Source of the DNA: CAMLDH01 sp966250375
GTDB taxonomy: Bacteria > Pseudomonadota > Gammaproteobacteria > Burkholderiales > Burkholderiaceae_D
Length of the DNA: 64,000 nucleotides
Assembly: GCA_966250375.1 (NCBI GenBank)
Contig: CBINHE010000007.1
Location: 8,519-72,518, forward strand
Reading direction: 5' to 3'
A model generated the notes under the pieces. It did no database searches and was not told the DNA's origin. It saw nothing but the letters and a program-made list of their open reading frames with translations. Below, piece after piece: positions 7,053 to 13,921 of this stretch (positions are counted from its first letter, which is position 1; each line of letters begins with the position of its first letter). Position numbers and translations under genes: made by a program.

Positions 7053-7334
7053 ATGAGCGAACAGAAAAAAGAATGCGCCACATGCGCGCTAGCTGGCGAT
7101 CCCAAGACCGTATCGGCATACGACTTTTCATGCCCCTGCTGTAGCGCCCGGTATTTCCTCGCTGGCCTCGGCAGGTTCGGGAGTAGCCAGCATGTCGCGG
7201 GGATCAAGCAAGAACTTTTGAAATTGTTAAGGAATGAGATTGAGCGCATCGAAGAAACGCAACAAGAAGTACCGCCCGAGGTTTGCTGCGACGCTACCGA
7301 TCGTGTTTGCACTGCCGAGCACTGGCCGGACTGA
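7053..7334 (+). CDS. Small zinc-ribbon-like phage protein
   Basis: A 93-residue protein starting at ATG 7053; an in-frame TTG at 7041 is less likely. The N-terminal CATCALAGDP (about 8-17) and CPCCSARYF (about 27-35) give two C-x2-C pairs, a small zinc ribbon. A helical part with a polar C terminus follows. The last 100 bases overlap the start of the next gene in another frame. Such ribbon proteins are common in phage early operons; role unknown. Confidence 0.65.
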   Translation: MSEQKKECATCALAGDPKTVSAYDFSCPCCSARYFLAGLGRFGSSQHVAGIKQELLKLLRNEIERIEETQQEVPPEVCCDATDRVCTAEHWPD

Positions 7335-7680
7335 GCTGATGCTGCAACCGCATTTGTGCGTCGAAGCGCTGCACTCGGATTCAGGCCGGCCAGAGCACGC
7401 GTGGACTGTTGCAAATTGTTTAAACATTGCCGCGATGCTGTCGAAAGACCAGAGCGACGAGTTGAGGTCGGCGATTAAAACAGGCTTGGAAACGATCAGG
7501 CGGCTCATGGCGCGGTGCGAATCAAGTGGTGAATGGGCATGTAGCCAAGATGAATTCGGAGCGCTCAAAGAGGCTGTAACGCTCTCCGACGAATTGCAGG
7601 AAATCAGCACGCGCCGCGAGATGCGGGATGCGATTAGAAACGTGATGAATGAGATGGCGCAACCGGCTAGCGCAATTTAG
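7234..7680 (+). CDS. Conserved phage protein, helical
   Basis: A 148-residue protein. The start at 7234 (AAGGA upstream) begins MRLSASKKRNKKYRPR, a basic start I recognise in a phage family of this length with the pattern basic N terminus, a middle with HAWTVANCLNIAAML, and a C-terminal helical pair with EMRDAIRNVMNEM. Because the N terminus matches the family, the 101-base overlap with the upstream gene is probably real. Function unknown. Confidence 0.65.
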   Translation: MRLSASKKRNKKYRPRFAATLPIVFALPSTGRTELMLQPHLCVEALHSDSGRPEHAWTVANCLNIAAMLSKDQSDELRSAIKTGLETIRRLMARCESSGEWACSQDEFGALKEAVTLSDELQEISTRREMRDAIRNVMNEMAQPASAI

Positions 7681-7699
7681 CCGGATAAAAGGAGAAAGC

Positions 7700-8188
7700 A
7701 TGTCAAGTCAGTTTATTGGAACAAAACTCATTCGCGCAGAAGCAATGAACCGCGCCGCTTACAACACGTTTCGCGGTTGGACGCTGCCTGCCGACGAGAA
7801 CGGCGCGGACGAGGGCTATCTGGTCGAATATCTCGACGGCGGGAAACCGAACGTTCCAACGCACGCCGGTTATGTGAGCTGGTCACCGAAGGAGCAGTTC
7901 GAGGCTGCCTATCGTCTGTGCGATGCCATGACATTCGGTCTGGCCGTCGAAGCTATCAAGCGCGGCCAGAAGGTGGCGCGTGCCGGGTGGAATGGCAAGG
8001 GTATGTTCGTCTACCTTGTTCCAGCCAATAGCTATCCCGCAGCCACTGAGGCGGCGAAGAGCCACTTCACAAGTGGAATCGTTCCGTACTGCGCTTATAT
8101 GGCAATCAAAAACGTGAATGAAACCGTCAGTACTTGGGTGCCTAGCGTCAATGACGTTCTAGCTGAAGATTGGGCCATTGTTCAGTAG
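7700..8188 (+). CDS. DUF2829/Tad2-like anti-Thoeris protein with extra N-terminal domain
   Basis: A 162-residue protein with a good AAAGGAG site before ATG 7700. The C-terminal half (about 78-162) has the DUF2829 layout: MTFGLAVEAIKRGQKVARAGW, GMFVYLV, a middle with CAYMAIKN, and DVLAEDWAIV at the end. This family includes Tad2, shown in other phages to sequester the cyclic ADP-ribose signal of Thoeris defence. The N-terminal half (about 5-75, with YNTFRGWTLPADENG and EGYLVEYLDGG) is a separate domain often found before DUF2829 in phages. Binding of a specific signal molecule here is inferred from the family. Confidence 0.85.
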   Translation: MSSQFIGTKLIRAEAMNRAAYNTFRGWTLPADENGADEGYLVEYLDGGKPNVPTHAGYVSWSPKEQFEAAYRLCDAMTFGLAVEAIKRGQKVARAGWNGKGMFVYLVPANSYPAATEAAKSHFTSGIVPYCAYMAIKNVNETVSTWVPSVNDVLAEDWAIVQ

Positions 8189-8228
8189 AGCCAACCCGCC
8201 CGCCTAACCAGCGGGCCAAACAATAACG

Positions 8229-8465
8229 ATGGCAGACATGAGCAAGCAATCAAAAGCAAAAGAAGAGCAAGGGTATGTGGCGAAGGCGGTTCCAATGACT
8301 TGCGGGAATTGCGCGCACTTTGAATCAGATTTCAAGAACAGCACAGGATACTTTGGAGGCGGCTATCAGACGGAAATAAACCTGCGCTGCGGCATCGGCG
8401 GATTCGCAGTGAAAAAGATGGGCACGTGCAGCCGGTTCGAGCAAAAAGAGGAGGGTGGAAAATGA
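8229..8465 (+). CDS. Small cysteine-rich phage protein
   Basis: A 78-residue protein (a second ATG at 8238 is also possible). It has CGNCAHF, then C and C further on in LRCGIGGFAVKKMGTCSRFE, a four-Cys pattern consistent with one zinc site. Small proteins with a CxxCxxF start and a CxxFE end occur in many phages with no assigned function. Its stop overlaps the next start as ATGA. Confidence 0.65.
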   Translation: MADMSKQSKAKEEQGYVAKAVPMTCGNCAHFESDFKNSTGYFGGGYQTEINLRCGIGGFAVKKMGTCSRFEQKEEGGK

Positions 8466-8617
8466 CACTACGGACACTGCTAATAATAAAACTGGTCGAT
8501 TCTGGTTTTGCGATCTCTATTGGGGTAAGTGTGAATTATGGCAATTTCGGTCTCGCCGCAGCATTATTTGTTGTGGTTCTTAGCTATTTGGCAGACAGGA
8601 TCACCTATGGTCGATGA
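8462..8617 (+). CDS. Small membrane protein
   Basis: A 51-residue protein starting at 8462, in the ATGA overlap with the upstream stop. Two hydrophobic stretches (LLIIKLVDSGFAISIGVSV and FGLAAALFVVVLSYLA) suggest two membrane spans. The following gene starts 11 bases before its end. No family recognised; it is the third small membrane protein of the early operon. Confidence 0.6.
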   Translation: MTLRTLLIIKLVDSGFAISIGVSVNYGNFGLAAALFVVVLSYLADRITYGR

Positions 8618-8798
8618 CGAGCCAGTCGATCTGTTCGCCATTCGGTCAGCAGGAGGCCGGCACAACGGCGAGAGGAGCATGGCGCTACCGCAGCGGGCTT
8701 ATGGCGATCCAGCCAACAGTTATGAGTTCCCAAGCGAGAGATTGCGCAAGGAAGAGGCTAGGCGGGTGGAGAGAGCGAAGAAAAGGGGAGGGAAGTGA
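8607..8798 (+). CDS. Small basic phage protein
   Basis: A 63-residue protein from ATG 8607. It is chosen over a competing frame (8614-8838) because its TGA (8796-8798) couples directly to the next gene's GTG/ATG start. It contains DLFAIRSAGGRHNGERSMAL and a highly basic, helical C terminus (KEEARRVERAKKRGGK). No known domain; the basic tail could bind nucleic acid. Confidence 0.5.
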   Translation: MVDDEPVDLFAIRSAGGRHNGERSMALPQRAYGDPANSYEFPSERLRKEEARRVERAKKRGGK

Positions 8799-9034
8799 TG
8801 AAGATATCGAATTTCAGGGGTTACTCAAGAACAGGTGAAGACTGTTGGTCATGGGAGTACATGGCAGTTGTGGATGTGACGACCGGGATGCTTTGGTGGA
8901 AAAAGACAGAAAAGAGGGTTATTCGCAGAAGATTTGCCGAGCTTTGGTTTTTTGTCAGTGATGGCGAATATTTACCAAGTGGCGCGGGCTTCCGAATGGA
9001 GCGGGCCTATAAAGCGCAGAACGGCATTGATTAG
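8798..9034 (+). CDS. Hypothetical phage protein, aromatic-rich
   Basis: A 78-residue protein; the ATG at 8798 follows AAGGGGAGGG, and an in-frame GTG at 8795 overlaps the upstream stop. The pattern VVDVTTGMLWWKKTEKRVI then ELWFFVSDGEYLPSG resembles a conserved small phage protein with a beta-sheet core. Function unknown. A 54-base gap follows before the late-regulator candidate. Confidence 0.6.
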   Translation: MKISNFRGYSRTGEDCWSWEYMAVVDVTTGMLWWKKTEKRVIRRRFAELWFFVSDGEYLPSGAGFRMERAYKAQNGID

Positions 9035-9088
9035 GCGTATTGATAGCAGAAGAAATCGAATCGTAAATATTGACCAGGGAGAGGCTAA

Positions 9089-9484
9089 ATGTTGCGCAGA
9101 GTCCGAAAAGAAGAAGCGAAAATTGATGCGTGGGTAAAGCCGGATGGGCTGGATGCCTGCCTTGAATGCTGGAAGATGTGGATGTCAGGCGATGGCGACC
9201 GGGATCTTGGCGCAAAGACCATGGGCGGGCTGGTCGGCAATAGTGATGGGTATGGCCTCGATCCGGACGAGGAGCAGCAGGCCCGGGACAATCGGATTGG
9301 CGCGGCTACGGACGCCATGATCGACAGTTTGAAGCGCATCCACATATGGGCAATCTACAAATCATGTGGCGTTGGGTCAGTTTGGCAATTTCCCAATGCT
9401 GATTTGGTAATCGTTGCAGAAGATGCAAGAACGGAACTTGAGGCAAAGTTGAGAAAAAATGTTTGCACAGGAATATTGTTTTAG
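9089..9484 (+). CDS. Candidate late-gene regulator (antiterminator position)
   Basis: A 131-residue protein with a GGGAGAGG site. It contains CLECWKMWMSG, an acidic middle (GYGLDPDEEQQARDNRIG) and a helix-turn-helix-like C-terminal half (HIWAIYKSCGVGSVWQF). It is the last early gene and is followed within 15 bases by a hairpin and an intrinsic terminator, the place where lambdoid phages encode Q or another late activator. I recognise the family from other prophages at the same place, but a biochemical role is not known to me. The regulator call is mainly positional. Confidence 0.5.
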   Translation: MLRRVRKEEAKIDAWVKPDGLDACLECWKMWMSGDGDRDLGAKTMGGLVGNSDGYGLDPDEEQQARDNRIGAATDAMIDSLKRIHIWAIYKSCGVGSVWQFPNADLVIVAEDARTELEAKLRKNVCTGILF

Positions 9485-9497
9485 TGTATGCTTCTCC

Positions 9498-9521
9498 CCC
9501 ATAGGCGCACTGCTGTATGGG
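9498..9521 (+). promoter_or_regulatory. Hairpin just after the late-regulator candidate
   Basis: CCCATA (9498-9503) pairs with TATGGG (9516-9521) around a 12-base loop. It stands directly before a strong terminator, so the two stem-loops form a leader-like pair such as those found at phage late promoters. Whether it is an RNA signal is unknown. Confidence 0.35.
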
Positions 9522-9536
9522 AAACCGCCTTTTATG

Positions 9537-9562
9537 AAAGCCACCCGCTGAGGTGGCTTTTT
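9537..9562 (+). terminator. Intrinsic terminator after early operon
   Basis: A 9-bp stem AAAGCCACC/GGTGGCTTT with a 6-base loop is followed by T residues. It would end early transcripts after the late-regulator candidate, or act as the site that an antiterminator must overcome. Confidence 0.8.
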
Positions 9563-9578
9563 GCATTGGAGAGTCGCC

Positions 9579-9716
9579 ATGCATCAGCACCAAAAGCTGT
9601 CGAAGTCCGACGAACGCGAATTACTCAGAGCACTAGCCGAGCGCCGCCAGCAGTCAACGCCACAGCGCCAAGATGCCGTTTGGGTGGCGCAATTCTGGCG
9701 CAGGCTGTCTTCATAG
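9579..9716 (+). CDS. Very small basic protein
   Basis: A 45-residue frame from ATG 9579 to TAG 9716, preceded by TTGGAGAG at ribosome-binding distance. The sequence begins MHQHQKLSKSDERELLRALA and ends in a Trp/Arg-rich segment. No family is recognised. Placement between two terminators suggests a separately expressed small gene, or the first gene of the late transcript. Confidence 0.45.
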   Translation: MHQHQKLSKSDERELLRALAERRQQSTPQRQDAVWVAQFWRRLSS

Positions 9717-9814
9717 TGCATTACTCTGATTGCTTTATGCTACCATTTGGGTTGTTACACTAAAGGGCATGCATTTGGCGGGACTGAGGACATCCTCGAA
9801 AACCCCAAGCTCTT

Positions 9815-9850
9815 AAAAATCCCGCTGTGTTAGAGCACGGTGGGATTTTT
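9815..9850 (+). terminator. Intrinsic terminator
   Basis: A long stem of about 14 bp (AAAATCCC with a GCTGTG extension, containing two G-T pairs, against CACGGTGGGATTTT), a 6-base loop and a trailing T run. The 98 bases between the preceding small gene and this stem show no convincing promoter. Confidence 0.75.
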
Positions 9851-9868
9851 CATTTCCGGAGATGGCGA

Positions 9869-10210
9869 ATGGAAAAATCAAAACATCGGGAATTGTCGCT
9901 GAGACCGTATCCCGGAAAGATTTTGCATTGCCATACTCTGGAAGAGCTTCGGGCGCAGTACGAGAGTAAAACCGGCCAGTCTTGTCCGTACAAAGACGAC
10001 CCGAACGGCGGGCGCTTCGTAAAAATAGAACTGCCAGACGAGCCTGATATATGGCTGGTATTCGCTGCCACGCCTCACGCACTGGCGCACGAGTTCTGTC
10101 ATGTGTTGCTGCACGTTTTTGAAATGATCGGCTGCGAGCCCAAAGACGGCAACGGAGAGCCGTTTTGCTACATGCTGTCTCAGCTATTACTTGACGCTAC
10201 CGAGAAATAG
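9869..10210 (+). CDS. Putative HExxH metallopeptidase-like phage protein
   Basis: A 113-residue protein from ATG 9869, after a CCGGAG site. The C-terminal third has HALAHEFCHVLLHVFEMIG, an HExxH zinc motif followed by a Glu seven residues on, then GEPFCYMLSQLL. This matches a small phage family, often annotated hypothetical, with a zincin-like helix. Proteolysis is not shown; a few HExxH families are not peptidases. It sits near the start of the late region, before the terminase genes. Target unknown. Confidence 0.6.
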   Translation: MEKSKHRELSLRPYPGKILHCHTLEELRAQYESKTGQSCPYKDDPNGGRFVKIELPDEPDIWLVFAATPHALAHEFCHVLLHVFEMIGCEPKDGNGEPFCYMLSQLLLDATEK

Positions 10211-10211
10211 C

Positions 10212-10424
10212 ATGAGTAACGCGGATATCCGCCGACAACTCGGATGCGGTCCGTCTGGCAGATACGATCTCACGCAGCAGACAAGCCGCATCGTCAAGCA
10301 AGAGACCAAGCCAAAGCTCAATTTCCGGTTGCATCTCGGCGTTTGGTTTGTCGAGGAGGGCGACAATTGGCGGCTGCCGACGGCGGATGAGCTCAAGGAG
10401 TTCGTCGGGGATGTGGCGCTGTAA
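10212..10424 (+). CDS. Hypothetical phage protein
   Basis: A 70-residue protein from ATG 10212, one base after the upstream stop (TAG C ATG); an upstream in-frame TTG is unlikely. It begins MSNADIRRQLGCGPSGRYDL and ends with an acidic stretch (PTADELKEFVGDVAL). No known motif. Probably coupled to the HExxH gene. Confidence 0.55.
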   Translation: MSNADIRRQLGCGPSGRYDLTQQTSRIVKQETKPKLNFRLHLGVWFVEEGDNWRLPTADELKEFVGDVAL

Positions 10425-10684
10425 AGGCTTCACACGCCGGGAGGCGATAATTCCCGCTGCTGGAAACAAGCACTTTCACGCATGCGGATTAACTCGCGAA
10501 AGCGATGCAGGCACTACGGTCGATAGACGAGAGAGCCAGCCTTAAGAATTAATCTGCAGCCGTGAGAGTGACCACCAGCGCACACGCAACCCGTGGTGAA
10601 CATCAGCCACATCGGCAGAGTTGCCGAGCTAAAGTCGGATGCGCTGCCGCCGCTATGCGGACTCTCTCTTCAATTGGAGGTGCG
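10425..10684. other. 260-base stretch without a clear gene
   Basis: Only short frames cross this stretch and none has a good start site plus coding look. A segment at about 10608-10640 (ggcagagttgccgagc) recalls the D-arm of class II tRNAs, but no acceptor or anticodon pairing can be built around it. It could hold a small RNA or an untranslated leader for the gene at 10685, but I see no further support. Confidence 0.4.
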
Positions 10685-10891
10685 ATGAATGAGCAATCAG
10701 ATGCATCGGATCTTCTCGCAATGCTGGCTGATAAGTGCCGCGAGATCGAGGAAGCGAATCCGACATTCGATCGCGACCAGGTGCTGGTAATCTGCGCCCT
10801 CATGGGATATAGAATGGGCGCAAACATGCTCGCAGACACGTTTCACGCTAATTTGGCGTTGATGCCTAGGCCAATACGGCCAGCTATCTAA
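10685..10891 (+). CDS. Small hypothetical phage protein
   Basis: A 68-residue protein from ATG 10685, with a TTGGAGG ribosome site; the frame is open further upstream but without a site. It is acidic and helical (ASDLLAMLADKCREIEEANP) with a hydrophobic helix (VLVICALMGYRMGANML). No family recognised. A terminator follows. Confidence 0.6.
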   Translation: MNEQSDASDLLAMLADKCREIEEANPTFDRDQVLVICALMGYRMGANMLADTFHANLALMPRPIRPAI

Positions 10892-10913
10892 CTTATTTAC
10901 CCTCCCGTGATGG

Positions 10914-10949
10914 GACCCGCCTCGCAGAGCAATCTAGCGGGGCTTTTTA
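10914..10949 (+). terminator. Intrinsic terminator
   Basis: CCCGC (10916-10920) pairs with GCGGG (10937-10941) over a 16-base loop, followed by GCTTTTTATTT. The loop is long, so strength is moderate. Confidence 0.6.
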
Positions 10950-10966
10950 TTTGAACAGGAATCGAA

Positions 10967-11206
10967 ATGCCTATTGCAGCTGGTCCAAATAACTGGCGTG
11001 AATCTCTTGAGTGGAGCAACACCTACGGTGAGAAATGGGGAAATGGGTTCGGTAAAGAACTGTTTGACAAATACGATGGAAAAGACAGGGCCAGGTATCT
11101 TGATGCGGCCAATTTCGTTATCGATGCACTCGAAAAGAAAGAGCGCGACGAAAAAGAAGAAGAGCTCTTCCAATGGTGCTTAGCACGCGTCGTAGAGATT
11201 ATGTAA
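10967..11206 (+). CDS. Small hypothetical phage protein
   Basis: A 79-residue protein with a weak AGGAA site. The N-terminal half has WRESLEWSNTYGEKWGNGFG and the C-terminal half is a charged helix (IDALEKKERDEKEEELFQW). No motif identifies it. It sits just before the terminase genes, where phages often carry small morphogenesis or HNH genes, but no HNH residues are seen. Confidence 0.6.
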   Translation: MPIAAGPNNWRESLEWSNTYGEKWGNGFGKELFDKYDGKDRARYLDAANFVIDALEKKERDEKEEELFQWCLARVVEIM

Positions 11207-11244
11207 CAACCGCAGAATAACAAAACTTTCTACTTAAGGTCGCC

Positions 11245-11526
11245 ATGAAGAAAATATGCATTGAAATGGCTGATGATGGTTCGGTCAGTGTTGGTGAAGA
11301 GCCGCAGAGCGAAGGTGGCTCAGCTGAAGGCATGCCGCAGGAGGCCGAAGGGTCATACATGCAGCCGGCAGAGTCGATCGACGCCGCTCTGGCCACTGCA
11401 AAACAGATGCTGAGTGGCGGACAAGATCAAGGATTGGGCCCGAATAACCCGTTTGAGCAGCCGAAACCAGACGCAGCGATGCAGCAGGGCTTCGAAAAGG
11501 CTCGCGGGATTCCTGCGGGGATGTGA
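11245..11526 (+). CDS. Acidic low-complexity phage protein
   Basis: A 93-residue protein rich in Gly, Glu, Gln and Ala, with little predicted structure. It couples to the small terminase gene (the TGA at 11524-11526 shares its A with the ATG at 11526). Similar disordered small proteins precede terminase genes in other podovirus-like prophages. Function unknown. Confidence 0.55.
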   Translation: MKKICIEMADDGSVSVGEEPQSEGGSAEGMPQEAEGSYMQPAESIDAALATAKQMLSGGQDQGLGPNNPFEQPKPDAAMQQGFEKARGIPAGM

Positions 11527-12071
11527 TGGCAACAAAATCAACTGGTCTGTCCGCAAAGCGAAAGTGTTTCGCGGACGAGTATCTTATCGACTTGAATGCT
11601 ACAGCGGCATACAAGCGTGCTGGGTACTCAGGAACTGGCCATGTTGCGGAATCTAGTGCCGCTGAGATCTTGAGCAATCCTGAGGTGTCGGAATACATTG
11701 CTGCGCGGATGAAGGATAGGGAAACTCGCACAGAGATCACGCAAGACCGTGTTCTGCAAGAGTACGCAAAGCTGGCGTTCCTCGATCCTCGCAGGTTCTA
11801 CGACGAAAATGGCAGTTTGATCCCAGTTCACCAGTTAGATGCAGATGTCGCTGCTGCACTAGCTGGGATGGAGATTGTGGCGGCGCGATCTGGCACGGAT
11901 ACGGATGGACAGCCAGCATACGAGGACATCAAGAAAATAAAGTTCATTGATAAGAAGGGCGCGCTGGATAGCGTCGCGCGCCACCTTGGGATGTTCAATG
12001 ATAAGGTCGCTCTCACTGGCGGGATAGAGATCACCACCATCGAACGCCGGATTGTCGATCCGAAGAAATGA
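11526..12071 (+). CDS. terS: Terminase small subunit
   Basis: A 181-residue DNA-packaging initiator that recognises the phage packaging site and feeds it to the large subunit. It begins with a helix-turn-helix region (about 6-60: LSAKRKCFADEYLIDLNATA and AAYKRAGYSG with AAEILSNPEV), typical of the Terminase_2 small-subunit family, followed by a linker and a C-terminal segment. The ATG at 11526 shares a base with the upstream TGA; a GTG at 11523 is possible. It overlaps the large subunit by 4 bases. Confidence 0.9.
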   Translation: MATKSTGLSAKRKCFADEYLIDLNATAAYKRAGYSGTGHVAESSAAEILSNPEVSEYIAARMKDRETRTEITQDRVLQEYAKLAFLDPRRFYDENGSLIPVHQLDADVAAALAGMEIVAARSGTDTDGQPAYEDIKKIKFIDKKGALDSVARHLGMFNDKVALTGGIEITTIERRIVDPKK

Positions 12072-13300
12072 GCGTCTTGCAGTTGGACACGCCAAGGGTA
12101 TTTCTGCCCTTGCTGGAGTATTCGCGTTACAAGGGTGTGCACGGTGGGCGTGGTTCTGGTAAATCGCACTTCTTCGCTGAGGCGATGATTGAGCAGTGTT
12201 TGATGGAGAAGACATTCGCGGTCTGTATTCGCGAAGTCCAGAAGTCAATTAAGCAGTCAGTCAAGAAGCTCCTTGAAGACAAGATCATTGCCATGGGCGT
12301 GGGCCACATGTTCGAGGTCCAAGAGGCGCAGATTAAATGTCCGCACGGTGGCTTGATCATCTTCCAAGGCATGCAAAACCACACCGCCGATTCGATTAAG
12401 TCGCTGGAAGGCTATGACATCGCGTGGGTAGAAGAGGCGCAAAGCTTCAGCCAGTACAGTCTTGACCTTCTGCGCCCGACGATCCGAAAGCCGGGGTCTG
12501 AGATTTGGTTCAGTTGGAACCCGAAGAGCGATGCCGATCCGATTGATGTCCTGTTGCGCGGCCCGACGCCGCCGAAGGATTCGATTGTCGTTGAGGCGAA
12601 CTTTGACGATAACCCGTGGTTTCCTGACGTTCTCCGCGAAGAAATGGAGTACGACCGCAAGCGCGATCCGGACAAATACCAATGGGTCTGGCGCGGCAAG
12701 TACCAGAAGAATAGTGAGGCGCGAGTCTTCAAGAACTGGACTATTGAAGAGTTTGAGGCACCAAAGGGCGCGACATTCAGACTTGGCGCGGATTGGGGCT
12801 TCGCTGTTGACCCTTCTGTGTTGATTCGGTGCTATCTAGACGGGCGCAGGCTTTACATTGACCACGAAGCCTACATGGTTGGCTGTGAAATCGACATGCT
12901 GCCAGACCTGTTTGACGGTGTGCCTGACTCGCGCAAGTGGTTCATTACTGCAGACAGTTCGCGCCCTGAGACGATCAGCTACATGAAGAAGCACGGTTAC
13001 CCGAGGATCAATGCAGCTATCAAAGGCTCTGGTTCGATAGAAGATGGCATCGAATTCCTGAAGTCTTACGACATCATTGTTCATCCGCGATGTGTGCATA
13101 CGATCGATGAGCTGACCATGTACAGCTACAAGGTGGACAAGCTGACAGATAAAGTCCTGCCGATACTTGAGGACAAGAAGAACCACGTGATCGACGCTGT
13201 GCGGTATGCGTGTGAAGGCGTTCGCAAGGCAGTCGCATCGAATAGGCCTCAACCACGCATCCCGGTATTCGCCCCATCAGACCCGGGAATGGGGTACTAA
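12068..13300 (+). CDS. terL: Terminase large subunit (PBSX type)
   Basis: A 410-residue packaging motor and nuclease. The ATPase part has Walker A GGRGSGKS at 26-33 and Walker B GYDIAWVEEA at 115-124; the nuclease part begins near RLGADWGFAVDPSV (Asp242) with a later TADSSRPE segment. The overall look is that of the PBSX/Terminase_3 group. The gene is full length and is followed directly by a terminator. It overlaps the small subunit by 4 bases. Confidence 0.95.
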   Translation: MSVLQLDTPRVFLPLLEYSRYKGVHGGRGSGKSHFFAEAMIEQCLMEKTFAVCIREVQKSIKQSVKKLLEDKIIAMGVGHMFEVQEAQIKCPHGGLIIFQGMQNHTADSIKSLEGYDIAWVEEAQSFSQYSLDLLRPTIRKPGSEIWFSWNPKSDADPIDVLLRGPTPPKDSIVVEANFDDNPWFPDVLREEMEYDRKRDPDKYQWVWRGKYQKNSEARVFKNWTIEEFEAPKGATFRLGADWGFAVDPSVLIRCYLDGRRLYIDHEAYMVGCEIDMLPDLFDGVPDSRKWFITADSSRPETISYMKKHGYPRINAAIKGSGSIEDGIEFLKSYDIIVHPRCVHTIDELTMYSYKVDKLTDKVLPILEDKKNHVIDAVRYACEGVRKAVASNRPQPRIPVFAPSDPGMGY

Positions 13301-13326
13301 GCTCGCTTCGGCGGGCCTTTTTGTTT
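13301..13326 (+). terminator. Intrinsic terminator after terL
   Basis: A 6-bp stem GCTCGC/GCGGGC (one G-T pair) closes on a TTCG tetraloop and is followed by CTTTTTG. It begins at the base after the terL stop. The next 170 bases hold only a 32-codon frame without a good start site, and no clear gene. Confidence 0.7.
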
Positions 13327-13495
13327 TGGCGCGGCGTGGAAAGCAGCACACGCAGCAAATGAAGCCGGCTTGTCCCGTCTGGTTGATGCAGGCTCGTGAA
13401 CGGGGCTCCCGATGGCAGTCACGCCGAAAGATGACGGAGAGCCGTGAGCTGGGGTAGCGACCAGCCGCCAAACCAAAAAGATTAACGCAGTAGAC

Positions 13496-13520
13496 AAGCC
13501 GCCATAGAGCGGCTTTTTTC
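13496..13520 (+). terminator. Intrinsic terminator, sequence repeated at 38137
   Basis: AAGCCGC/GCGGCTT with loop CATAGA, followed by a T run. The same 21-base stem-loop recurs at about 38137-38158 without the T run. It sits just before the gene at 13538. Confidence 0.75.
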
Positions 13521-13537
13521 ATTTCTGAGGCAAGCAA

Positions 13538-13915
13538 ATGGCAACAGTAAATCCAACATCAAATGAACCCGTCGGAAAAAAAGACGGATCTGCCAGAGTT
13601 ATCATTTTCGATGCACTGACGACGACGAATACTACGACATCCGCCATTGAATGGGTTGAATTCGCTGACAGATCAGTGCACGTGTATGGCACGTTCGGAG
13701 CTGGCGGAACGATCTTGATTGAGGGTAGCAATGACGGCATAGAATGGGACACGATAAACAATGTGCAAGGCACCGCGCTATCTTTCACGATAAAGAATCT
13801 CAAGCAGGTAGCCGAAGTCTCGAGGTTCGTGCGCGCTAAAGTATCCGCTGGTGACGGAACGACATCCATTAGAGTTGCCTTCTTGCTGCGCCGCGCCAAT
13901 CCGATGCGCACGTAA
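13538..13915 (+). CDS. Putative virion protein, beta-sandwich
   Basis: A 125-residue protein with a GAGGCAAG site. It has a beta-rich body with DRSVHVYGTFGAGGTILIEG, SNDGIEWDTI and RFVRAKVSAGDGTTSIRV. This combination is conserved in many short-tailed and siphovirus-like prophages near terminase and portal genes, usually called a structural or decoration protein. Exact place in the virion unknown. Confidence 0.65.
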   Translation: MATVNPTSNEPVGKKDGSARVIIFDALTTTNTTTSAIEWVEFADRSVHVYGTFGAGGTILIEGSNDGIEWDTINNVQGTALSFTIKNLKQVAEVSRFVRAKVSAGDGTTSIRVAFLLRRANPMRT

Positions 13916-13921
13916 AATCAC

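Noticed and set aside
8614..8838. Competing frame to the gene at 8607
   Set aside because: It would overlap both neighbours and breaks the stop-start coupling that 8607-8798 keeps with 8798-9034.
10600..10680. tRNA-like segment (gttgccgagc)
   Set aside because: Only a D-arm-like string. No acceptor stem, T-arm or anticodon stem can be paired around it.
13206..13457. 83-codon rightward frame over the terL end
   Set aside because: The first part is a shadow of terL; the last 32 codons (from about 13360) have no ribosome site and no motif.
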